Assembly: GCA_036850595.1 (NCBI GenBank)
Contig: CM072148.1
Coordinates: 23,859,352-23,923,351, forward strand
Length of the DNA stretch: 64,000 nt
Source: Rhyacichthys aspro
Lineage: Eukaryota; Chordata; Actinopteri; Gobiiformes; Rhyacichthyidae
Direction: 5' to 3'
Shown: piece by piece, positions 47,799 to 57,430 of the stretch
Layout of the letters: each line of letters starts with the position of its first letter
Position numbering within the stretch: the first letter of the stretch is position 1
Notes under the pieces: model-generated
Database searches by the model: none
Seen by the model: only the letters and a program-made list of their open reading frames with translations
What the model was told of the DNA's origin: nothing
Position numbers and translations under genes: made by a program

Positions 47799-49127
47799 GA
47801 GATGGTTACTCAGACAAAGACTTGCGACTCGACTCGGACTCGCGGTCCAAAGACTCGGGACTTGACTTGGACTTGCAGTTTGAGACTCGTTGACAAGGAA
47901 CCTTTTCCCACCTGCTCGGTGCTCTTTTTATTTCTTGTTCTATTTGTCAAATCAGCGGAGTGGAGATTTATTTTTTTTAGATTTTGTTATAAACTATTCA
48001 ATTGTTATTGAGAACAACGCGCCGCACGTCCTGCAGCCGCACGTCCTGCAGCTGCACATCTCTGTCGCTCAGAGACAACGGCAGCGCAGGGAGCGCGCTC
48101 TCACTCACGAGGAACAGCGCGCTGCGCGCTCACGAGCAGAGCAGGGTACATCTGAATCAGAGAGAGGGAACAAGAGTGTGCTATATATCCACCTGCTTTG
48201 TCCACAGTTGCTATAACTGTTGTTCAGATTTCAGCTTCTTGTTAGCAGCGAGCTAAAGGAAAGCTAACTGTTTGTAACACTTTTATCACAGTTTCACAGC
48301 CCTTTCCTCCGAGTGTTAGCACAGAGCCCCATTGAGCAAACTGCTGTCTTTATTCACTATTATGATTTTTTTTTTATTTACATGAGTGAGGTTGGACAAA
48401 AAGCTGCTGTTGTAAGACGCATTTTATTCATTTTGAGTGTAAAACAGTAAAGCTACAGTCCCTAAAATCAGCTGGTTTATTAACTTGTCTTCCTACTGAG
48501 GATGAATTCTGTTTCTTTTGATCAGTGCTAACCTCTGGATTAGAGTAGTCTACTACAACAATCATAAAGAATGAATCATAAATAAAATGAATTACTCTTT
48601 TCTAAGTTGATATTGTATGGCTATACAATGGTAAAAGAGCTGGTCTTTACTTTCTTTTTATTTGGACAAATCTACTCATTATGATAAAATATAATAATAT
48701 ATATAAACCCCTATCTCCATAATGGGTCATGTAACAAATACAAGGGTCTTTATTCATATGATGTATATTCAAAAAACAGATGGATTGGGTCAGTATCTGA
48801 TACCTACAGATCCTCTAAGCACCTGGATCAGGATCTGTACTAAAAAAGCTGGATTGATGCATCCCTAGTTAAGAATACTAAAAATGTTTTGTTGTTCTAT
48901 TTTGAAATTAACTATACTCTATAGCTTACTTTTTCAAAATGATACATTCATATACAATAAGTTTATTAATAACACAGCAGTATCACGCTTCAAGTACTCA
49001 CATTAAGCTACGTATGCAAAGAGACTTGATTTGGACTTGTGACCAAAAGACTTAGACTTGACTTGGACTTGTGGTCAGAGACTTGAGACTTGACTTGGAC
49101 TTGCACAAAAAGACATACAACAATACA
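47799..49127. mobile_element. composite repeat inserted in the L1-like element
   Basis: The L1 reading is interrupted between YKMFTHHNQ (left) and TNKWETDL (right). The borders carry ACAATCA at 47792-47798 and 49128-49134, a probable target duplication. Near both ends are clusters of GACTTGACTTGGACTTG phrases in the same orientation, so they are direct rather than inverted ends. The centre contains the repeat at 48138-48871. No coding region is seen. The superfamily is not settled; the short duplication suggests a DNA transposon. Confidence 0.6.
48138..48871 (+). repeat. dispersed repeat with hAT-like end, copy A
   Basis: It aligns by eye with 53993-54575 through GAGCAGGGT, GCAGCGAGCTA..GGAAAGCTAACT, TTTATTCATTTT, TTGATCAGTGCTAACCTCTG, TATACAATGGTA.AAGAGCTGGTCTTT and CATAATGGGTCATGTAACAA. 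Both copies end ..CATCCCTAGTT or ..CAACCCTAGTT. This copy has an additional block before the end (48770-48860). Confidence 0.75.
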
Positions 49128-49764
49128 ACAATCACATTAACCAATAAATGGGAAACAGATCTAAATATTAAAGAATCAATGAACTGGGAAAACATTTGCA
49201 ATAACTTTTTTACCATGTCAACCGACAATAAAATATAATTAATCCAATACAAAACTTTACACCGATCTCATATCACTAACCACCTAATGCATTGCATGGG
49301 CTCCACGCATATTGGCACTGCACACCTGTTCAAAATTTCTGGTTGGGGGTCATGAGGGAGCTATCTAAGATCCTTGACCTCAGCATCCCAGTTTCCCCGT
49401 CCATAGCCCTATTAGGTGATTTATCCTGTCTCAGAATCCCCAAGCACACCCAGAACTTTTTATTAATATCCCTTACCATCGCAAAAAAACCCCAAAAAAA
49501 ACCCCAATACTGCTAAACTGGAAAGACAAAACCAAAATCTCAATAAACCAGTGGCTCCACCTTCTCTCAGATCACTCAAACCTGCAAAAGCTAACATAAA
49601 CACTGGATTACAATAACACATGGTCTTCCTTTCTGTGCTATATGGAGAACTGATTCCTCTCAGTTCTGTTTTGTTCTGTTTGTTCTGATTTATGTTATTT
49701 GTTAGTTATTACTCTGCACTGTGTGAAGGTATGAATTTGAAATGATAAAAAAAAAAAAAAAAAA

Positions 49765-52700
49765 GGTAAAAGAGATACCGATTTGACCAAAGCCATAACT
49801 GCTGTTACTCCCCTCGAGTTTCAAAAAACTCAAATCGTTCTTGGGTTTCAACGGGCATTTATTTGGTCTTCAAACAATTCAGCATAGCTTCATGCCATAT
49901 ACCATATATCATATACCATATGCCATATGCCGTCAGAACTCATTGGCCGCATAAACCCAAGAGGGTAAACTTCAGGGGGATAGTTATTTCCATACTTCAG
50001 AAACAAAACATATAGATAACCTTACAGTCTTCCTTTGGCCTTTCAGACAGCAGGCTCACAGGCTGCAGAACGTCTCCTTGATCTTAACGAGTGCGCCCAT
50101 ATAGCGTCCCCATAGCAACAAATTATAAGTTCCACATGGAACAAAAAACAAGTTCCCCCTTTTGTTACAAAGTTTTTACAAAAAAGAAATAAACATGAAT
50201 TCTTATTTATTGGCCATGAGACATTATTTATTCCAACTAGATGATTTTTATCTTTTCATATATTTATTATTTAATTGTAAACCATATTATGAACTAAAAT
50301 ATATGAAAGTTGCCTTTGACGGCAGCCACAACTGCAGTGAGTGATGCTCCACAAATGCCATCATTTGATTGTGGTTACTTGTGTGTGTTTTTTACCCCTG
50401 GCTGTTTGGTGGTTTGGTTCAAATAAACCTTTGAATGAAACATTTACACAACCACCTACCAAATGACAAAGACAAACTGAAAATGAGAAATATGGACATT
50501 CTGAGAGACAAGCCTTTCACGATCTCACAGAGTGGCTCCGTCTACAGCTCATGTAATCGCAGGGCTGTGTATATGAGGTCTGCATTTTCTTTTAATTAAA
50601 GACAGAGCAGAGGAAATGAGGAAGATTCCCATTCAACTCTGAATAAGACCACACCATGTTGGTTGGACTGGGATGTGGTTCTCCCAAACATGAACGCAGT
50701 AATTATCACCCAAACTGTAGCTCATGAACATAGACAGGAGACATTTTTGGGTTTTGACTGGATTTACATTGTTCCAGGGATCACTGCCTATGTTTTCTCT
50801 ATTTGTCTCGATGGAGAAAAGATTAATCCAGTCATCTGGACATGTGTTCTAACTTAGAGATCCATAGATGTTTTATTGTATAAGTCTATCTGCTCAGGCC
50901 TCAGCTGATTGGATGTGCATTGGTCACTGGACTCTCACTGAATGATATCAGCACCACCAGCAGCCCCCAGTCTGTTCTCTGTCTATTTTATATGGAGAAT
51001 TAATGTTACATACATGAAATTGACTTGTATTTATGTTGCCACTGACCTGCCACGCAGTGTGAGAGGAATATCTCTGTAAAAATCCTGTCTTTTTAAAATG
51101 ACAAAAAATCTCCATGTTTGTTGAGTCTGCCCATGTTAGCTGTTTAACACACACTGTGTTAAAGGAATGATATGCAAAGGGCTATTATTGTAGCAAATAT
51201 ATTTATGAATCTGTACTAAGATTTTTGTGTGTGTGTGTGTGTGTATTAGGATATGTCTGAAATAAGATTTGTGCTTGTGTAAAATTTAGAGATGACATCT
51301 GTCTCTGTATCAGCATTGTCCCACCCACAGCACCATCTGATTGGTTACAAGCATATCCACAGGGCCACGGCACGGGTAACAGCCAATCAGCAGTGAAAGC
51401 TGTGCATGCACAGTGCTCACACGTACAGTGGAGAAGAGAAAAAATTTGCCGAGTGGAGAAGCTCCAGAAAGCAGATATATGTTTAGAAAGATAGTTAAGG
51501 CAGCAGACTCTACTGAAATTGTTATAAACATCCCAGTTCTCTACAGCTCACAACTACTAGTAACGTTACTGTGAGCCCAATAACGTTATATAAACATAAC
51601 TGGCAGCGCTGCTCGCTCGCTGTCCCTCCAGACATGTCTGTTAATCACTGGAAACAAGGTTGCTGATAATATCGATATGGAAATAGTCTGTGATAGTAGA
51701 GGTGTGTGTGTATTAGAGATAAATAATCTCTCCTATTGCTATTTTACTATTGTTTCAGCTATAATAACATTAATCATTAGTAATGTAGGAGCCTAGTTTT
51801 GAATGTCAGGGTCCCTGCTATCACATGTTGTTAAAATTTAACATTTACATAATAAAGTCAATTACAGGCTTCCCAAATGCTGTAATAAAATAAGCATAAT
51901 GAGTTTAGCATATGTCAGCATGTGGCCCCACTTTTAACTTTCTCTCTTTTTAGGTACTTTATAAGAGATGCTGCTGACCCTGGGAACTCCCTGCACTTTT
52001 TTAGAATTTTAAAACAAAGATGTCTATCTGAAAAGCTGTTTAATAAACATATACTTAAAGGCATTTAAACGAAAATGTTGGAGTTTGTCGGCCTCCTTGA
52101 CTACTAATAATCGGTATCGGCTCTGAAAAAACATATTGGTCTATCTGTAGTAAAATTATAAATCTGTAAATGCATAATAGCTAAAAGTCTTTAAGTCTTA
52201 CACAAAGCTCCAAACACCGGCAAACCTTTTGCAATAACAGCCCAATAATATGCAGAGTACAGCTGATCAGCTGACAGAAGACTATGATTCTGCAGGATGA
52301 AGTCCATTTAAAACATCATAAACCGTGATTAGAATTTTCATTCATTTGGTAGTGGAAAAGTGTGACAGAGTTATATTATTAAGAATAAATACCAACATCC
52401 ACATGAGCTGTATTTACCTCAGTGCATCTGAAGAGTTCTGAAGATGTGTTTTTCCTAAATCCAATAATCAGTCTCATGCTTGTGTTCTGTCCAATCCCTG
52501 AACACATTTAAGTCCTGATGGGAGATTTCTGGTCGAAGTCACTCATGTTCAGTGAGAAAAGTCACACTGCAAAGTACTGAGTGTCAATATTAAGTTATAG
52601 TTAGTTTCCCTTCTTCAATTGTCCCTTCCCTTCATGTAGCCTCATAAACGCTTAAGTAAACTACTGTAGACTACTGCAGTTTTAAGGAAATGTTGGAGAA

Positions 52701-52869
52701 CTATTACCTTTGGTGTAGATACTGTGCACCTGTTTGTGTAGAATTTTTTTGTAAACAAGTAGTTAATTAAAATGACCAGTAGGGCTAATTTGGCAGGATG
52801 GCTTTATTGGACCAAAAATGTCCCTTTTCCTTTTTTGTTTCTTGCCGTCCAAACACACATGTGTAGTGG
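49765..52869. other. non-coding stretch
   Basis: No gene recognised. Small structures: a degenerate CATATACC/CATATGCC tandem stretch (49898-49930), a (TG)n run (about 51226-51245), and ATCGGTATCGGCTCTG with ATTGGTCTATCTG at about 52109-52150. The last resembles one end of a fish hAT-like element; its partner end was not found. Confidence 0.4.
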
Positions 52870-52955
52870 ACCTGACCTGTCTAAATGGCCCCAAGTGAAT
52901 AAATGTGAGAGTGAAAGATTGTCTGTCACTGTCTGCATCTAAGGCCCCATGCCAT
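52870..52955 (+). repeat. fragment of the tRNA-derived SINE body
   Basis: The phrase AGTGAATAAATGTGAGAGTG followed by TTGTCTGTCACTGTCTGCATCTAA matches the middle of the SINE at 2598-2990 in the same orientation. Head and tail are missing. Confidence 0.55.
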
Positions 52956-53523
52956 TTCTTCCAACATAGGGCAATAATAATCTAATAACAATGAGACACC
53001 ACTGCACCTGTAAATACATGGAAGTATAATAAGATCTATAATGATTTAAAGTCAAATATATAATATACTATAACACATGCAGGGAAGGGAAGGACACATG
53101 TAAGTCTATAATATTTATATTATATCATGTTATTTATCATATGCAATATAATAATAAGGTCTAATAGATTTATTTCATACATCATGATACATGGTATGAA
53201 ATAGTTTTTTTTTAGCCAAGTATTGTGACTTGAGAAAGAGCTCCTTGTTTTCTGTTCTGAACAGTATCAGCTGGTGTTTCCTTAGTAACACTGGTAACAG
53301 ACATAAGACACAAGAATGATGACCACAAAAACAAAAAGGACTGTTATATGTACAACATATCACTCGATATCCACGAAAAATGAATCCCTGTAGATGGCAA
53401 TGTGCGAGTACATTTAATGTGTCAATTCGTGTTGCAATTATGCATACAGGGAGACTACTTATATTACTTTTGCGTTTTGTTTTCTAATGTTTCCACAAAA
53501 ATGCAAACTTTTGAATCCCCTCG

Positions 53524-53885
53524 GTGACCCCTGAGCTTAAAGCACTGCTGAATAAGAACACAAGGGCTTTTTTGTTATGGGACAGACAGGCGCAGAAGAC
53601 ATTTCAACATGAACTCAAGTACTGTGGCAAGGACAGCAATAAGAAGAAGCTGGAGAAGTGGATGGACCAGCGCAGTGGCTGTGTGGAGAGGCCTAGCCAG
53701 AACATCTCGGGCCATGGACAGACCTGAGCCAGATGGACGGTGACCGATAAGTTGAATCCTTTTTTCAACAGATTTGACTCCAACCCCATGCCTCTTCACA
53801 CGGTCTCTCTCTCCTCTTCACACCTCTCCAGACCTGTGGATTCCAGCACCTTCCCCCGACCTTCAAACTACCCCACAGGAAGATG
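53524..53885 (+). pseudogene. LINE ORF2 linker fragment (CR1/Rex1-like group)
   Basis: The first 67 codons (ELKALLNKNTRAFLLWDRQ... and KKKLEKWMDQR) match the basic 'ALLNKKKRAF..GDR' region between endonuclease and reverse transcriptase in fish LINEs. After a frame change the text continues FNRFDSNPMPLHTVSLSS-like, which normally precedes the RT domain. No RT follows. It is a short dead fragment. Confidence 0.55.
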
Positions 53886-53992
53886 ATAAGATGGAGCAAA
53901 GAAGGAGGACCAGAAAACAAGTTTAGTTTGAGATTGCTTAATTGTTCACATCAGCATCACTTCATAAGTTTTTCCTCTTTACCGAGATTAGA

Positions 53993-54575
53993 GCAGGGTC
54001 AGCTGAAGCAGGGAGAATCATGGGTAAAACTGCAATATACTGTTTGCTTATATGCTATTAACTGTCAGACTGCAGCATCTTGTTTGCAGCGAGCTATAGG
54101 AAAGCTAACTTTTGTAGCTTACACTTTTGTCAGAGTTTTACAGCCGCTCCTTCTGAGCGTTACCATGGAGCCCCATGGAGCAAATGGCAGCCTTTACTCT
54201 CTAAAATGATTTACATTAGTGAGGTTTGATAAAAAGTAAAATCCATTTTATTCATTTTTTATGTAAAAACAGTGATTTACTAGTCCCTAAAAACCCATAA
54301 GTTGGTCTATTGACTTGTCTTCCACCTGAGGTTGGTTTCTCTTCCCTTTGGTTTGATCAGTGCTGACCTCTGGGTTGTAGTAGATTACCACAAGAATCAT
54401 AGAAAAAGGAAGAAATAAAATTAATTACTCTCTAGTTGATACTTTGTATCTATACAATGGTATAAGAGCTGGTCTTTTCATTACAATAAAATGTAATGAT
54501 AACCCCCATCCCCATAATGGGTTATGTGACAAATACAAGGGTCTTAATTTATATACTAGGGATCGGTGCAACCCT
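53993..54575 (+). repeat. dispersed repeat with hAT-like end, copy B
   Basis: Same-strand partner of 48138-48871, ending CGGTGCAACCCTAGTT. Here it is not inside another recognisable element. Confidence 0.75.
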
Positions 54576-54925
54576 AGTTATAACCAATTATTCAGGTGCA
54601 GGACGAGCATGCAGTGCCTAGATCTACCAGCTTAACCTGTAAGGGAGTCTAATAAAGGTACTGCCACATAGAGCAGTGTTTGTGGGGAAAAAAATATCCA
54701 CCCTCCTTTATTTACATTTTTAACTCTTACAGTCCTCAAACTGTGTGTATTAATCAAAAATGTTAGAATAACGGTCCGTAGTGAATAAGCTGCGCATTCC
54801 ATGTTCTGTGTGCGCAGTTTGGACTCGTTGCCGTTTTAACTAAACATTTACGTAGCATAGAGCCCAGGCAGCTGCAAGTAAATTTGATTACTCACTCATG
54901 TGTGGGCTAAATTGTTATGTTGTTA

Positions 54926-55646
54926 GGTGCGTTCGGGATGAACTGCACCTCGCCTGGATTGTAGACGAGAGTAGACGACAGCAGCAGGAGGCGGAGAAAG
55001 ACTTCTGCTGTCAAGCCGGACAGTTTGTGACTCAGATCACGTCTGAAGTGCACTTCTCGCGTGTGTTTGATGTATATTTCAAATAAATCTATTGAATTGA
55101 TATTATAAGGACTTTGCCTTGTGTGAAACTATCACAGTCTTATTGTAAATTAGGGCACTCAATATATGGAGCTATTAGCAGAGGTCTGTAGCATTATCCC
55201 TAAGTTTACACATTTAATGTCCCATAAAGTCATTGTATACTATGCAAAATGAGCACAAACAGTTTATACCATTAAAACTTGTTTTGTTTGTCTGGATTTA
55301 ACATAAAGGGAGCTGGTGGTGGAGGAGTGGGGGGCTGAGTGAGTGGGGTGTTGGTGGAGTGGGGGGCAGTGAAGTGTCAGTGCGTTACGTTTCTGATCAA
55401 CATTAAACTCTAAGACAATCAGGTGTCCATCACTCGTTGACAAGTGGGCGTTTCAGCCGCTGCAGTTGTTTTTTCACAACTGTGGCGTGTGGCTCAGACG
55501 GCTGCTCTTGTTTTGATCTCACCAGATTTCCGTCACCGGCGCGTAGCTTACAACAGAGCAAGTCGGTCACAAATCTAACCGGTGTGCACTGCTCACCGAT
55601 TGGCACTGATTGAAACTGCGCAGGTCTGGCTCAAGTTGAATGCACC
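54926..55646. mobile_element. candidate MITE with GGTGCRTTC ends
   Basis: The left end reads GGTGCGTTC after TTA. The right end read inward is GGTGCATTC with TAT following. The short inverted repeat and T/A-rich 3-base flank suggest a Harbinger-like element, but the repeat is short and the duplication not exact. The interior includes a G-rich tract at 55308-55370. Confidence 0.42.
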
Positions 55647-55982
55647 TATTGTTACAGGTCTCAGGCATGGTGACCACAGTAACAAAAAGCTGTGATTTAA
55701 AAGTACAATTAAAACAGGAGCCGTTGTGTTTTCCTCCATTTCCTCTAGGGACCAGGAACAGGTCCGCATTAGGCAACCCCGATCGGACTGTTCTGGTGCC
55801 AAGGGTTTCGCTTGCTACTACACTACTCTATATCCATTATTTGTTTAGTGATACATCATAAATGTCACAGCTGTTATCTTTCCTGGCTCTCCTCCTATCT
55901 TCTCTGCCCCTCTCTACCTGCCAGCCACTCCCACTTGTTCCACACCCCTCCTCGTTCACCCATTCTACATCATGTGTGCTAC

Positions 55983-56132
55983 GCCCACCTACGGGCTTCG
56001 CTATTGGTTACTTCTCTGGCGGGTGCCAGCGCCACTGAGACAGATCAAAACATTCACCGCGCCAATCACACCTGTGCCCTGGCACAGCCCAGGGGCTATA
56101 TAAACAGGCCAGCCCAACACACTCCCTTCTTC
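55983..56132 (+). repeat. DIRS left inverted terminal repeat
   Basis: By eye its 150 bases are identical to the reverse complement of 61478-61627. The outermost 20 bases (55963-55982) differ from the right end, as usual in DIRS1-like elements. Confidence 0.93.
56097..56104 (+). promoter_or_regulatory. TATA box of the DIRS sense promoter
   Basis: TATATAAA in the left terminal repeat, about 100 bases before the ORF1 ATG. Its mirror copy lies in the right repeat (61506-61513) and points inward on the minus strand. Confidence 0.6.
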
Positions 56133-56203
56133 TTTCTCAGCCACTTGAGATAGAACTCTTCCTACTCACCAAGGAGACTCTTCAGAAGATCCGCGGCGAA
56201 GCT

Positions 56204-57424
56204 ATGGACCCTGCCCGAGTTCAGCCACCTGCCGGTGTCGGGCAACCCAGATCATGCGGATCCTGCCGCGCTCCGCTTCTCTCTGAAGACGACCATGACT
56301 GCTGCTTCACCTGCCTCGGCTGGCAGCACCAGGCCCGGCGTTCTGATTGCCCGGCGTGCCTCGCTCTCCCCCGGGAGGAGGCCAAGCGTCGCGCTGCCTT
56401 TATGGGTCCGGTTTCTCCGGCCGTCGTTGATACTGCGCCAGAGGATGCTGACGCCCTGCCTGATGCTCAGGCTCCATTAGACTGGGCAGAGGCTAGTGAG
56501 GATGAGGGGGGCCACTTCGTCGAACCCCCCTGCTCCGAGTACGAGGGGAGCCGCTGCGATGACGCCGGCTCCTCTGCCTCTGGTGTGCAGCAGCATCGCT
56601 ATCCTCTAGATGACCTGCCGTCGCTGTTCTTGTCCGCCGCTGACCGCATGGGCTTATCTCTCCCACCTCAGCCTACTGATAGGGCCCCGGTGGACTTCAC
56701 CTTGGGATTAGCGTCACGGGCCCGGTCACGGCCGCGTGTCTCTACTCTCTGTCCTCCCATGGCCCCCATCGTTCACTACGCTCAGCGGGAGTGGGAGAGT
56801 CCACTCTCGGCGAAATCCCCCGCTCGTGGCTACATAGGGTACTGTAACGTTGTGGGCTGGAACAACGCCGCCGGCGTGCCACCCATCGAGGACGGGGTAA
56901 GAATGTGCCTGCTCCCTTCATCCACTTCGTGGCCCGGCGGCAAACCGGCGCTGTCCTCTGAGAGGGACCGGCAAATGGCGGCACTTCTGGACCGTTGCTA
57001 TGCTAACGCTTCCCAAGTAGTGGCGTTGGCTAGCAATATGGCCTTTTTGGCGGGCTCCCTGGACCAACTGACGCATGAGCGGTCTGCGCTCACCTCGGAG
57101 GAGATAGATGAGGTCCAGACTACTGCAGCGGTGTTTCTGCGAATGTCCCAAGCTTTCGCCATTGACGGCGGCCGGACCATGTGTGCTGCCCAGCTCGGCG
57201 CTAGGCACCTGTGGCTCGGCCTGTCCTCGCTTAAAGAGCAGGAGCAGAGACGCATCTTGGGTCTGCCGGTGTCCACCGCGTCTCTGTTTGGGCCCGACAT
57301 CCAGTCGCTCGTAGACCGGCTGGAGTCGGCTTCCAAGGCTTCGCAACAGCTCGCCCCTCATCTACAACCGCGTGGCGAGCAACGGGACGCTGCGCGCCGG
57401 CGTGCGGATCGTCGCCGGGGCTGA
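56204..57424 (+). CDS. DIRS ORF1, gag-like protein
   Basis: A 406-residue protein presumed to bind element RNA and form the particle. The N-terminus carries three closely spaced Cys pairs (C18-x2-C21, C34-x2-C37, C49-x2-C52, with H31 and H42 between them), a probable zinc-binding module of the kind seen at the N-terminus of fish DIRS ORF1. An acidic linker follows (about 80-120). The part from about 170 to 395 lacks a motif I can name and ends in an Arg-rich tail (DAARRRADRRRG). The ATG follows the TATA box by about 100 bases. The stop TGA is followed six bases later by open frame in the same phase. The frame is intact. Confidence 0.85.
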   Translation: MDPARVQPPAGVGQPRSCGSCRAPLLSEDDHDCCFTCLGWQHQARRSDCPACLALPREEAKRRAAFMGPVSPAVVDTAPEDADALPDAQAPLDWAEASEDEGGHFVEPPCSEYEGSRCDDAGSSASGVQQHRYPLDDLPSLFLSAADRMGLSLPPQPTDRAPVDFTLGLASRARSRPRVSTLCPPMAPIVHYAQREWESPLSAKSPARGYIGYCNVVGWNNAAGVPPIEDGVRMCLLPSSTSWPGGKPALSSERDRQMAALLDRCYANASQVVALASNMAFLAGSLDQLTHERSALTSEEIDEVQTTAAVFLRMSQAFAIDGGRTMCAAQLGARHLWLGLSSLKEQEQRRILGLPVSTASLFGPDIQSLVDRLESASKASQQLAPHLQPRGEQRDAARRRADRRRG

Positions 57425-57430
57425 ACCTCC

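Larger units (their letters stand above)
44740..49764 (+). pseudogene. decayed L1-like LINE, interrupted by two later insertions
   Basis: Ordered pieces of an L1-type ORF2 on the + strand. Apurinic endonuclease: VTIANIYGPN about 44764, then in another frame AGDFNTIIDSELDGS and IISDHAPVTL, to 45136. Linker: 45290-45800. Reverse transcriptase: NNKSPGLDGYPIEYYK about 45810, NYRPISLIN about 45990, SLDAEKAFDRVGW about 46660, GTIQGCPLSPLLFALFIELLA about 46830, and ADDILF about 46968. C-terminal region: INTFYWKGKKPQIKL about 47230. It resumes after the second insertion at 49128 with KWETDLNIKE and SKILDLSIPVSP. It ends in an 18-A tail at 49747-49764. The frame changes repeatedly (one break is an 18-A run at 45505-45522) and stops are frequent, so it is inactive. 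A SINE (46035-46465) and a composite repeat (47799-49127) interrupt it. Confidence 0.88.
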
